64,000 bases of DNA. Origin: Clostridia bacterium (GTDB taxonomy: Bacteria > Bacillota > Clostridia > UMGS1883 > UMGS1540). The position numbers and the translations under genes are program-made. Positions 56,101 to 64,000 of the stretch are shown piece by piece. Numbering within the stretch: the first letter of the stretch is position 1; every line of letters begins with the position of its first letter. The stretch covers positions 131,649-195,648 of the forward strand of contig JAFSAU010000008.1 of the NCBI GenBank assembly GCA_017442155.1, given 5' to 3'. The notes beneath the pieces were generated by a model. The model saw nothing but the letters and a program-made list of their open reading frames with translations. It was not told where the DNA came from and did not search any database.

Positions 56101-57501
56101 ATGAAAAACAAAACAAAACGAACTCTCTCGGCCGCCGCGTTTTTAGCCGCAGCAATTACGGCGATTTTTCTTTTCAATGTTGTCATAGGTGTGGCTGCTG
56201 ATAAAATTCAGCTTCGCTGGGATTTGACGGAAAATAAGCTATATGCCCTGACGAATGAGACGAAAGCCGTTCTTGCAGGGCTCACAGAAGAAATTTCGCT
56301 CTATTATTTTGCATCTCCGGGGCAGGAGAAAGACCAGATCGTGCGCGCACTGGATATGTACCGCACGGCCACAGACAAGCTGAAAATCATACAGATTGAC
56401 CCAAATACAAACCCCATGGATGCCCGCCGGTTTTCGGATAAAGGTGTGTCGGTACAGCAGAATACGATTGTTCTGGAGCGGGGGGAACGCTATAAAGCCA
56501 TTGCTGCCTCGGAAATGTACCAAGGATACACAACGCAGTCCGGCGAAACCTTGAACAACGCCATGTTCGGTATGGAACAGCTGGTTACCCGTGCAATTGC
56601 CTATGTGTCGGCGGCAGATACAAAAAAGGTCTGTTTTACCACCGGCCATAATGAGGCAGACTACAGTGCGGTTGCAGAGCTTTTAAAAAATGAAAATATG
56701 GATGCTTACCAGGTGAATCTGAAAACAACAGAGGTGCCGGAGAATGTGGATTCTCTGTACATCATGGCCCCGGCAGAAGATTTTACCGAGGAAGAAATTC
56801 TCCGGCTGGATGCGTTCTTGTCTACGGGACGCGGTGTGCATATTGCCTTTGATGCCAACAGAGACGTCCTGCCGCGTCTGGAAAAGTATCTACAGGAGTT
56901 CTGGGGTGTTACTATGTATCATGACGTTGTGCTGGAGGGGGATTCCAGCCGCACAATCAATTATAACACCATCTTTATTCCGGATATTGCTGAACATACC
57001 ATAACAGCCCCGGTTACTTCGGGAAATAAAAACACAGTATATATGTATGCCCGAAGTATGGCGGTGGAGGCGTTAGAAGATGTTTCTTCCACAGTCCTTG
57101 CGGCCACCACAAGTGCAGGAAGCTCTTTCCATGGGTCGGATTCTTCGGTGAAAGAGCCAATCCGGGAAGGAAAATTACCTGTGTCGGCAGCACTGGAACG
57201 TGTATCCAAAGAGGGGGAGAAGAGAGGCCGAATGGTGGTTTCCGGTTCCTATCACATGTACGACACTACGCTTTTGGCGGAAGCTTCACTGGCGAATAGC
57301 ACACTTCTGTACGGCACTGCCAATTACATCCACTATGATGAGGACTCACCACTTTCCATTTCTCCAAAAACCCTGCTTATGCGCGTTTTGGCTATCAGTG
57401 ATGGAATGGCAACCTTTTATATTGTTATAGTGTGCGTACTTCCTTCGCTTATCTTCTTTGCGGCGGGGGTATGGACATGGAGAAGGAGGCGGCATCTGTG
57501 A
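56101..57501 (+). CDS. GldG-like extracytoplasmic ABC component
   Basis: A 466-residue protein with an N-terminal membrane anchor (about 10-32), a long extracellular domain of the ABC-type uncharacterised/GldG family (WDLTENKLYALTNETKAVL at about 40; CFTTGHNEADYSAVAELL at about 180; MAPAEDFTEEEI) and a C-terminal helix (about 437-458) ending in basic residues. GAGAAAGGAGAGGG-type site before the ATG; a longer frame starting at 55978 overlaps the permease and is rejected. The stop overlaps the next start. Confidence 0.87.
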   Translation: MKNKTKRTLSAAAFLAAAITAIFLFNVVIGVAADKIQLRWDLTENKLYALTNETKAVLAGLTEEISLYYFASPGQEKDQIVRALDMYRTATDKLKIIQIDPNTNPMDARRFSDKGVSVQQNTIVLERGERYKAIAASEMYQGYTTQSGETLNNAMFGMEQLVTRAIAYVSAADTKKVCFTTGHNEADYSAVAELLKNENMDAYQVNLKTTEVPENVDSLYIMAPAEDFTEEEILRLDAFLSTGRGVHIAFDANRDVLPRLEKYLQEFWGVTMYHDVVLEGDSSRTINYNTIFIPDIAEHTITAPVTSGNKNTVYMYARSMAVEALEDVSSTVLAATTSAGSSFHGSDSSVKEPIREGKLPVSAALERVSKEGEKRGRMVVSGSYHMYDTTLLAEASLANSTLLYGTANYIHYDEDSPLSISPKTLLMRVLAISDGMATFYIVIVCVLPSLIFFAAGVWTWRRRRHL

Positions 57502-58859
57502 GAAAAAACTGGAAGAGTATTGTTTCTTTTATCCTTGTTTTTATTGTTTTGGGTACTGCCTATTTTCTGCTGCAGAGAACGGAACCGCCAAAATCACCTG
57601 CGGAGGTCACTCCTACACCGATAATTCAGGTGCTTTCAGAAGATGCCACGCAAGTGATGCAGATTGAAATCACAAACGGCGAAGAAACGTATGCTTTCAC
57701 CCGCAGCGCGGCTACAGAGCCCTGGGTTGTAAAAAATGAACCGTATGTGGAAATCTACAGTAACAGGGTTGAATCCCTGTGTGTAAGCACAGCTATGCTT
57801 TCGGCTGAAGGCCTGATTGCACGGTCAGCTCCGGATGTGAGTATTTACGGACTGACGTCGCCGCAAGCCGCAGTGACGCTGACTTTTGAAAACGGCGAGA
57901 CAGCTACAGTTCAAATCGGAGACATGGCACCGGGCAACGGGGGGTATTATGCCCGTCTTGCAGAAAGTGAGGATGTGTATCTGATTCCGACCGCTACAGG
58001 GGCCCAGTTTCTCAGCCCGTTGTCCTCGTTTCGGGTGCTGATGATTTCAGCATTGAATATGAATGATATCCGCTATGTTTCTATCACCCGCGGCGGCCAG
58101 GCACTTGTCCTGGAATATGAAGGGACAGGGGAAGATAAAACGGTTTCCTCCAGCTGGAATATCACCAGTCCGATTCAGAGGAAAGCGGATGATAGCCTGG
58201 TGCAGGAAAAGCTTCTGCAGCCCCTTTCAAACATAATCGCCGCAGGCGTTGCGGATGATAATCCGGCGGATGTAAGCAAGTACGGGTTTGCAGGCGATAC
58301 GGTGGAAATCCGCACTTTGACGGCAGACGTACGCTTTTCCGTAGGAGAGGCAGGCGGCGCGGAGTATATTATGCTGGAGGGAAAGCCGGCGGTGTACTAT
58401 ATGGGAAATGATGTACTTTCCTTTATGGATGTGGGTGCTTTCGATGTGCTTGAACGAATGACAAATCTGATTTCAATTGATACCGTGTCGTCTGTTGATG
58501 TTATACTTCCCGGTATTACAGCCAATCTGCTTATCGAAACCGAAGGGGACAAAAGCAGGTTTTTTGTAAACGGTACTGAAGCGGATGAAAAGGCCTTCAA
58601 GAATATGTATGTAGAACTCATTGCTTTGGAGGTGGACGGCGAGGTGCAAAGTCCGTCAGATATTGGCACGCAAAAAGCAGAAGCATCTATTGTATTCACT
58701 TTTGTTGACGGGAGTACGACTACATTAGCCTATTACCCATATGACGAATTTAATTATGCTGTGTATGAGAACAGTGAATGTACTTTCTATATGAAAAAGA
58801 CCAAAATCACAGAACTTTCCGCAAAACTGCAGGCGTTTGCGGCAAATCCGGCGGTATAA
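57498..58859 (+). CDS. DUF4340 domain protein, membrane-anchored
   Basis: A 453-residue protein with one N-terminal helix (about 6-26, SIVSFILVFIVLGTAYFLL) and a repetitive extracellular region of the DUF4340 type, with two related units (YGLTSPQAAVTLTFENGET near 120, and YGFAGDTVEIRTLTADVRF near 255). It is found next to Gld-like transporters in many bacteria and may work with them at the cell surface. GTG 57498 is preferred: AAGGAGG lies 8 bases before and the start overlaps the preceding stop (GTGA). The ATGs upstream lack a ribosome site. Last gene of the run. Confidence 0.85.
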   Translation: MRKNWKSIVSFILVFIVLGTAYFLLQRTEPPKSPAEVTPTPIIQVLSEDATQVMQIEITNGEETYAFTRSAATEPWVVKNEPYVEIYSNRVESLCVSTAMLSAEGLIARSAPDVSIYGLTSPQAAVTLTFENGETATVQIGDMAPGNGGYYARLAESEDVYLIPTATGAQFLSPLSSFRVLMISALNMNDIRYVSITRGGQALVLEYEGTGEDKTVSSSWNITSPIQRKADDSLVQEKLLQPLSNIIAAGVADDNPADVSKYGFAGDTVEIRTLTADVRFSVGEAGGAEYIMLEGKPAVYYMGNDVLSFMDVGAFDVLERMTNLISIDTVSSVDVILPGITANLLIETEGDKSRFFVNGTEADEKAFKNMYVELIALEVDGEVQSPSDIGTQKAEASIVFTFVDGSTTTLAYYPYDEFNYAVYENSECTFYMKKTKITELSAKLQAFAANPAV

Positions 58860-58958
58860 CCGGAAAAGAAAACTTTTCTTTAGCATAAAGGCATATTCTT
58901 TGAAAAGAGTTACGTAAATTCTTATTTTTTACTAACGGAAAAAAATTCTAAAAAAAAT

Positions 58959-58987
58959 TTGACAAGTGCCAGAATTTGTGGTATAAT
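58959..58987 (+). promoter_or_regulatory. rpsO promoter
   Basis: TTGACA (58959-58964), 17 bases, TATAAT (58982-58987). The 217-base gap before rpsO otherwise contains only a weak A/T-rich hairpin near 58865 that may end the previous operon. Confidence 0.92.
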
Positions 58988-59076
58988 ACCATAGATAAAC
59001 CTGCGGCTTGGCTTTTGGAATAACCGGCCTTGGGCTATGCTGCATGGGGATAAAGCGAAAAAGGGAGGTGAAAGAT

Positions 59077-59340
59077 ATGCAGAAAGATGTAAAAACTGAA
59101 ATCATCAGCACATACAAAGTGCATGAGACAGATACCGGGTCTCCTGAGGTGCAGATTGCTCTTCTTACAGAGAGAATCAATCACCTGAATGAACATTTGA
59201 AGATTCACAAAAAGGATCATCATTCCAGACGCGGTCTTCTGATGATGGTTGGTCAGCGGCGCGGTCTTTTGAATTATCTGATGAAAAAGGATATCGAAAG
59301 ATATCGTGAGCTTATCGCGAAGCTCGGCCTGAGAAAGTAA
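59077..59340 (+). CDS. rpsO: 30S ribosomal protein S15
   Basis: An 87-residue primary 16S rRNA-binding protein. Typical sequence: [54 protein letters not shown] and the end [12 protein letters not shown]. The ATG at 59077 has GGGAGGTGA just upstream; the frame is open from 59008 but that part shows no S15 similarity. The pnp gene follows, the same order as in many bacteria. Confidence 0.98.
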   Translation: MQKDVKTEIISTYKVHETDTGSPEVQIALLTERINHLNEHLKIHKKDHHSRRGLLMMVGQRRGLLNYLMKKDIERYRELIAKLGLRK

Positions 59341-59346
59341 CAGTAT

Positions 59347-59387
59347 GGCTTGCCGCAGAGGAAACTTTGCGGCAAGCCTTGTTATTT
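59347..59387 (+). terminator. Terminator after rpsO
   Basis: GGCTTGCCGCA (59347-59357) pairs perfectly with TGCGGCAAGCC (59368-59378), followed by TTGTTATTT; the T-run is imperfect, so some read-through to pnp is likely. Confidence 0.8.
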
Positions 59388-59423
59388 ATCTGAACATTCG
59401 GCACATACTATATGGTGTCGCAG

Positions 59424-59497
59424 GGCTGTCGGCGGTTTAGCACTTATATAAACGCTTTCGCAGTAAAACGCTTATATAAGTGATAGACCCGACAGCC
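59424..59497 (+). promoter_or_regulatory. Structured pnp leader
   Basis: GGCTGTCGG (59424-59432) pairs with CCGACAGCC (59489-59497), and an inner CACTTATATAA (59441-59451) with TTATATAAGTG (59472-59482). A long stem-loop in this place is reminiscent of the RNase III/PNPase-controlled leader of enterobacterial pnp. No promoter between the rpsO terminator and pnp was identified with confidence. Confidence 0.65.
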
Positions 59498-59529
59498 GAA
59501 AAATATTTTATTTTTTGGAGGTTTTTGAA

Positions 59530-61611
59530 ATGGAAAAGATCTTTTCAACCACCCTGGCAGGGAGACCCCTGACCTTTGAAACCGGTAAGCTTGCACAGCT
59601 TGCCAGCGGTGCAGTGCTGGTGCGTTACGGCGATACTGCTGTAATGGCCACGGCAACCATGTCCGCAAAGCCGAGAGAGGGAATCGACTTTTTCCCACTG
59701 TCGGTAGACTATGAAGAAAAGCTGTATGCAGTCGGTAAAATTCCCGGCGGCTTTATCCGCAGAGAGGGCAAGCCTTCCGAAAAGGCAGTGCTGGCCTCCC
59801 GCGTTATTGACCGCCCCATTCGTCCGCTGTTCCCGTCTGACCTTCGTAATGACGTAACTGTTATTACCACTGTTATGAGCGTGGAGCAGGACAACTCACC
59901 GGAAGTGGCTGCTATGATTGGTGCCTCTGCAGCTATCTGCATTTCCGATATTCCCTTCGCCGGTCCTATTGCAGGCGTGCAGGTTGGCCTTGTGGATGGT
60001 GAACTGATTATTAACCCCACACTGGAGCAGAGAGAAAAAAGCACCCTGCAGCTGACAGTGGCAGGTACGGCTGAAAAAGTAAACATGATTGAAGCCGGAG
60101 CCCACGAAGTGCCGGAGGATGTTATGCTCAAAGCCATTCTGATGGCCCATGAGGAAATTAAGAAAATCTGCGCTTTCATTAAGGAAGTTGCCGCCCAGAT
60201 CGGCAAGCCCAAGCGCGAATATCAGCACATCGTAGTGCCGGAAACCCTTTTTGAAGAAATTCGTGAGGAATATACCGAAAAGGTTAAAGCAGCACTGGAT
60301 ACAAACGATAAAACCGAGCGCGATGCACGCCTCAAGCCCGTATACGAAGAGGTATACGCAGCATATGCTGAAAGTGACGTCACACCCGAGGAAATCGACG
60401 CTGTGATGTACAAGCTGCAGAAATACATTGTCCGTCGCTGGATTCTGGACGAAGGCCGCCGCGTAGACGGCCGTGGTCTTAAGGATATCCGTCCGCTTGC
60501 TGCGGAGGTTTCCCTTCTGCCCCGTGTTCACGGCTCCGGACTCTTTACCCGTGGACAGACACAGGTCATGTCCGTAGTCACATTAGGTGCAATGGGCGAC
60601 CAGCAGATGCTGGATGGAATTGATACGGAAGAATATAAGAGATATATGCACCATTATAACTTCCCGTCCTACAGCGTAGGCGAAACGAGACCTTCCCGCG
60701 GCCCCGGCCGCCGTGAAATCGGTCACGGTGCTTTGGCAGAACGCGCTCTGGAACCGGTAATTCCTACAGAAGAAGAATTCCCCTATGCCATTCGTGTGGT
60801 ATCCGAGGTACTTTCTTCCAACGGTTCCACCTCGCAGGGCAGTGTCTGCGGTTCCACGCTGGCACTGATGGATGCCGGTGTTCCGATCAAGGCACCTGTT
60901 GCCGGTATTTCCTGCGGTCTTGTCACGGAGGGCAATCGCTTCATCACCATGACAGACATTCAGGGACTGGAAGACTTCTTCGGCGATATGGACTTCAAGG
61001 TTGCCGGAACAAAGAACGGAATCACCGCTATTCAGGTGGATATCAAAATTGACGGTCTCACACCGGAAATTATTGAAACAGCTTTAATGCAGACGAGAGA
61101 AGCCCGCATTAAAATTCTGGACGAAATTATGTTGCCCTGCATCGGGGAAGCCCGTCCGCAGCTTTCGCCCTACGCACCCAAGATTATGACCATGTCTATT
61201 GATGTGGATAAAATCCGTGAGGTTATTGGTACGGGTGGTAAGGTCATTCAGAAGATTATTGCCGAAACCGGCGTAAAAATCGATATTGAAGATGACGGCA
61301 GAGTTTATATTGCCACGGTGGACCAGGAAGCCGGTGAAAAGGCTATGCGTATTATCAAAGGCATCGTAAGCGATGTAGAACCCGGCCAGGAATTTACCGG
61401 TAAGGTTGTACGCATCATGAACTTCGGCGCATTTGTTGAGTTCCTGCCCGGAAAAGACGGTCTGATTCACATTTCCAAGCTGGACCGCAAGCGCGTTGAG
61501 AAGGTGGAAGATGTGGTGCAGATTGGCGATACAGTAGATGTCCGTGTTATCGAAATTGATAAGATGGGCAGAATCAATCTGCAGAGAATCGTGCCAAAGG
61601 AAGAAAACTAA
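59530..61611 (+). CDS. pnp: Polyribonucleotide nucleotidyltransferase
   Basis: A 693-residue phosphorolytic 3'-5' exoribonuclease of normal length: two RNase PH-like cores ([20 protein letters not shown] early; [17 protein letters not shown] and [20 protein letters not shown] later), a KH domain with [20 protein letters not shown] (about 563) and an S1 domain with [20 protein letters not shown] (about 630). The ATG at 59530 has GGAGG 9 bases upstream; the ATG at 59515 is too close to it. Confidence 0.98.
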   Translation: MEKIFSTTLAGRPLTFETGKLAQLASGAVLVRYGDTAVMATATMSAKPREGIDFFPLSVDYEEKLYAVGKIPGGFIRREGKPSEKAVLASRVIDRPIRPLFPSDLRNDVTVITTVMSVEQDNSPEVAAMIGASAAICISDIPFAGPIAGVQVGLVDGELIINPTLEQREKSTLQLTVAGTAEKVNMIEAGAHEVPEDVMLKAILMAHEEIKKICAFIKEVAAQIGKPKREYQHIVVPETLFEEIREEYTEKVKAALDTNDKTERDARLKPVYEEVYAAYAESDVTPEEIDAVMYKLQKYIVRRWILDEGRRVDGRGLKDIRPLAAEVSLLPRVHGSGLFTRGQTQVMSVVTLGAMGDQQMLDGIDTEEYKRYMHHYNFPSYSVGETRPSRGPGRREIGHGALAERALEPVIPTEEEFPYAIRVVSEVLSSNGSTSQGSVCGSTLALMDAGVPIKAPVAGISCGLVTEGNRFITMTDIQGLEDFFGDMDFKVAGTKNGITAIQVDIKIDGLTPEIIETALMQTREARIKILDEIMLPCIGEARPQLSPYAPKIMTMSIDVDKIREVIGTGGKVIQKIIAETGVKIDIEDDGRVYIATVDQEAGEKAMRIIKGIVSDVEPGQEFTGKVVRIMNFGAFVEFLPGKDGLIHISKLDRKRVEKVEDVVQIGDTVDVRVIEIDKMGRINLQRIVPKEEN

Positions 61612-61612
61612 G

Positions 61613-62833
61613 TTGCTGAATATACGACTTGAAAACGGTCTGCGGATTGTGGGGGAACAAATGCCTCACGTCCGCTCCGTTTCCGTCGGATTGTGGGTCG
61701 GCGTCGGCTCCCGGGCGGAAACGGCGTCGAAAAACGGCATAAGTCATTTTATGGAGCATATGCTGTTTAAAGGAACGGTAAAACGGTCTGCCGGGCAGAT
61801 TGCCTGCGACATGGATGCTATCGGCGGTAACCTCAATGCCTTTACAACCCGTGAATTCACCTGCTTCTATGCAAAAAGTGTTGATTCTGACGTGGAGACG
61901 GTGTTTGATATTCTGGCGGATATGTATACCGGCGCACTTCTTGCTGAAGAAGAAACAGAACTGGAACGCGGTGTTATTCTGGAAGAAATCAGCATGTACG
62001 AGGATTCTCCGGAGGATGTGGCGCAGGAAATGCTGGCCGGTCTTGTCTGGGGAGGGGACCCTCTTGGCTACGGCATTGCCGGCACGAGGGAGACGGTACA
62101 GTCGATTTCCGGAAGTGACCTTCGCCGTTTCATGGAGAAATATTATACCGCCCGAAATACTGTTTTAGCTGTGGCAGGAAGCTTTGAGGAAGAAAAAATT
62201 ATTGCACTTGCCGAGCGGTATTTTGGTGATGTTCCGTCCGGAGCAGCTTATACGGATTACGGCACAGTCCCCTTTTGTCCGGGCAGAAGAAAAAAAGAGA
62301 AGGATATTGAGCAGACCCATCTCGCTGTTGCGTATCCGGGGCTTGCACAAAACGCACCCGAACGGTTTGATATGGCCGTTTTCTGCGGAGCTTTCGGCGG
62401 CGGGATGTCCTCTCGTTTATTTCAGAAAATCCGGGAGGAAAAGGGGCTTGCGTATTCGATTTATGCATCACCGGAAAGCTTTAAAAATGCCGGAATTCTG
62501 AATATTTATGCCGGTGTTTCGCCGGAAAATGCCGACCTTGTATCTTCCCTTATCCGGGAGGAAATAGAGGATATTTTGCAAAATGGACTCAGCGAAGCGG
62601 AGATTGCCCGCAGTGTATCCCAGTTGCGCGCCAGCTACATAATGGGCCTGGAAAGCGTCAGCGGCAGGATGCAGAGCGTGGGCCGGAATATGCTTTTGTT
62701 TGATACGGTGCAGACGCCGAAGGAAATTCTTCGGGGCTTTGAAGCAGTAAACCGCGAAAGCGTGGAGGCTTTAGCCCGACGGATTCTCCGGGAGGATTGG
62801 GCCGAAGTGCGCGTCTGTCCATTGAAAAGATAG
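61613..62833 (+). CDS. M16 family zinc peptidase
   Basis: A 406-residue insulinase/processing-peptidase-type protease: inverted zinc motif HFMEH (H45, E48, H49) and the third ligand in ERGVILEEISMYEDSPED (about 120-137), then the second half-domain with GGGMSSRLFQKIREEKGLAY (about 262). TTG start one base after the pnp stop, with AAGGAAG upstream; a longer frame inside pnp is rejected. It is typically found after pnp in Firmicutes; substrate unknown. Confidence 0.93.
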   Translation: MLNIRLENGLRIVGEQMPHVRSVSVGLWVGVGSRAETASKNGISHFMEHMLFKGTVKRSAGQIACDMDAIGGNLNAFTTREFTCFYAKSVDSDVETVFDILADMYTGALLAEEETELERGVILEEISMYEDSPEDVAQEMLAGLVWGGDPLGYGIAGTRETVQSISGSDLRRFMEKYYTARNTVLAVAGSFEEEKIIALAERYFGDVPSGAAYTDYGTVPFCPGRRKKEKDIEQTHLAVAYPGLAQNAPERFDMAVFCGAFGGGMSSRLFQKIREEKGLAYSIYASPESFKNAGILNIYAGVSPENADLVSSLIREEIEDILQNGLSEAEIARSVSQLRASYIMGLESVSGRMQSVGRNMLLFDTVQTPKEILRGFEAVNRESVEALARRILREDWAEVRVCPLKR

Positions 62834-62856
62834 AACAATAGGAAGGAAAGAATACC

Positions 62857-64000
62857 ATGGAAAACACAAAGAAAACAATGGATAAAATCGTAAATCTCTG
62901 TAAGGGAAGAGGATATGTATATCCCGGCTCCGAGATTTACGGCGGTCTTTCCAACGCCTGGGATTACGGTCCTCTGGGCGTGGAGTTCAAGAATAATATT
63001 AAGCGTGCCTGGTGGCAGAAATTTATCATGGAATCCCCCTACAACGTGGGCCTGGATGCGGCTATTCTTATGAATCCGCAGACCTGGGTTGCCAGCGGTC
63101 ATGTGGGTGGATTTTCTGACCCGCTGATGGATTGCCGCGAATGTAAATCCCGCTATCGTGCAGATAAGCTTATCGAGGATTTTATGGCAGAAAACGGCGA
63201 AAGCGAGACGGTGGACGGCTGGTCCAATGAAAAAATGCTGGAATATATTCATGAAAATAATATTCCCTGCCCGAAATGCGGCAAGCATGACTTTACGGAC
63301 ATCCGTAAGTTTAATCTGATGTATAAAACGTACCAGGGTGTTACGGAGGATTCCAGCTCTGAACTGTACCTCCGTCCGGAAACAGCCCAGGGTATCTTTG
63401 TAAACTTTAAGAATGTACAGCGTACAACCCGTAAAAAGGTTCCGTTTGGTATTGGCCAGATTGGTAAATCCTTCCGGAACGAAATTACACCGGGTAACTT
63501 CATTTTCCGTATCCGCGAATTTGAGCAGATGGAGCTGGAATTCTTCTGCAAGCCGGGCGAAGACCTTGAATGGTTTGCTTATTGGAAGGACTTCTGCAAG
63601 AACTGGCTTTTGTCCCTCGGTATCCGCGAGGAAAACCTCAAGCTTCGCGACCATTCCCAGGAAGAGCTTTCGCACTATTCCAACGCCACGACAGACATTG
63701 AATTTATGTTCCCCTTTGGTTGGGGCGAGCTTTGGGGTATTGCAGACAGAACAGATTTTGACCTCAAACAGCATGCACAGCATTCCGGTGAAAATCTGGA
63801 GTATATGGACCCGACCACGAATGAAAAGTATGTGCCCTACTGCATTGAGCCGTCACTGGGTGCAGACCGCGTAACGCTTGCATTTTTGGTGGATGCCTAC
63901 GATGAGGAAGAGCTGGAGGGTGACACCCGTGTGGTATTGCGCCTGCATCCTGCACTTGCGCCGATAAAGGTTGCCGTTTTGCCGCTTTCCAAGAAGCTGG
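62857..64000 (+). CDS. glyS: Glycyl-tRNA synthetase, 3'-truncated by window edge
   Basis: The first 381 codons of a dimeric (alpha2-type) class II GlyRS, running off the window. It begins [19 protein letters not shown] and has [34 protein letters not shown], two zinc-finger-like pairs ([12 protein letters not shown] and PCPKCGKHD), motif 2 [20 protein letters not shown], and motif 3 [24 protein letters not shown] precedes the ATG at 62857. This is the archaeal/eukaryal-like single-chain type seen in several Firmicutes. Confidence 0.97.
   Translation, partial: MENTKKTMDKIVNLCKGRGYVYPGSEIYGGLSNAWDYGPLGVEFKNNIKRAWWQKFIMESPYNVGLDAAILMNPQTWVASGHVGGFSDPLMDCRECKSRYRADKLIEDFMAENGESETVDGWSNEKMLEYIHENNIPCPKCGKHDFTDIRKFNLMYKTYQGVTEDSSSELYLRPETAQGIFVNFKNVQRTTRKKVPFGIGQIGKSFRNEITPGNFIFRIREFEQMELEFFCKPGEDLEWFAYWKDFCKNWLLSLGIREENLKLRDHSQEELSHYSNATTDIEFMFPFGWGELWGIADRTDFDLKQHAQHSGENLEYMDPTTNEKYVPYCIEPSLGADRVTLAFLVDAYDEEELEGDTRVVLRLHPALAPIKVAVLPLSKKL

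Noticed and set aside
61538..61612. Upstream extension of the M16 peptidase frame into pnp
   Set aside because: The extra residues overlap the S1 domain of pnp in another frame; the TTG at 61613 has a ribosome site and aligns with the family start.
62635..63783. 382-residue minus-strand frame across the M16 peptidase and glyS
   Set aside because: Covers two confident plus-strand genes and crosses their boundary; no family signal.

Overview
The window looks like a chromosomal segment of an uncultured, anaerobic, Gram-positive member of the class Clostridia, probably a gut or rumen Oscillospirales-like lineage. Support for this: AGGAGG-type ribosome sites nearly everywhere, a T-box leader, S-layer-homology (SLH) anchored surface enzymes, a split cobalamin methionine synthase, and Firmicutes gene neighbourhoods (rplS-lepB-rbgA, hisS-aspS, rpsO-pnp-M16 peptidase). 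Species assignment cannot be made from the sequence alone. No rRNA, tRNA, CRISPR array, transposase or integrase was found.

Layout. 1-1.1 kb: 3' part of a glycerate kinase. 1.2-8.4 kb (minus): a 2405-residue cyclic beta-1,2-glucan synthase-like protein (glycosyltransferase, glycoamylase-like and phosphorylase-like parts). 8.7-10.5 kb: a TIM-barrel sugar isomerase/epimerase-like gene behind a strong promoter whose leader is a string of small hairpins, and a convergent DUF11 protein. 10.8-32.6 kb: a carbohydrate locus of two operons. Operon 1 (10.8-23.0 kb): Gfo/Idh/MocA oxidoreductase, AraC regulator, secreted binding protein, SLH-anchored glycosidase-like giant, a second secreted glycosidase-like protein, TIM-barrel isomerase, ceramidase-like hydrolase, SGNH esterase. 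A second AraC regulator is divergent from operon 2 (24.3-32.6 kb): secreted binding protein, a second SLH-anchored giant, a small orphan domain gene, and a GH2 beta-galactosidase-like enzyme. The likely logic is that surface proteins bind and cut a host, plant or microbial glycan, esterases remove substituents, and cytoplasmic GH2, oxidoreductase and TIM-barrel enzymes finish the sugars. No transporter is encoded here.

32.7-39.3 kb (minus): an aminoglycoside-phosphotransferase-like gene, three tandem M42 aminopeptidase paralogues (one with lost active-site residues) and murD in one run, then a sodium:alanine symporter. 39.4-43.3 kb (plus): CapA-like protein, rplS, lepB, rbgA, an RpiB-like isomerase. 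43.4-46.4 kb: an A+T-rich island with a frameshifted AraC pseudogene, a T-box leader, a MaoC remnant and an ACT-metallo-beta-lactamase-fold gene, ending in paired 11-bp-spaced repeats.

46.4-64 kb: housekeeping on the plus strand: ychF-metF-methionine synthase reactivation protein-metH, hisS-aspS, a Gld-like ABC transporter with a DUF4340 protein, rpsO, pnp with a structured leader, an M16 peptidase and the 5' part of glyS.

The most unusual items are: the three paralogous surface glycosidase-like proteins with a D-E pair and a conserved Gln where a clan-A nucleophile Glu would be expected; the twin promoters with identical operator geometry at 10.59-10.77 kb; the hairpin-array leader at 8.5 kb; the T-box-controlled ACT-MBL gene; and the degenerate M42 paralogue.
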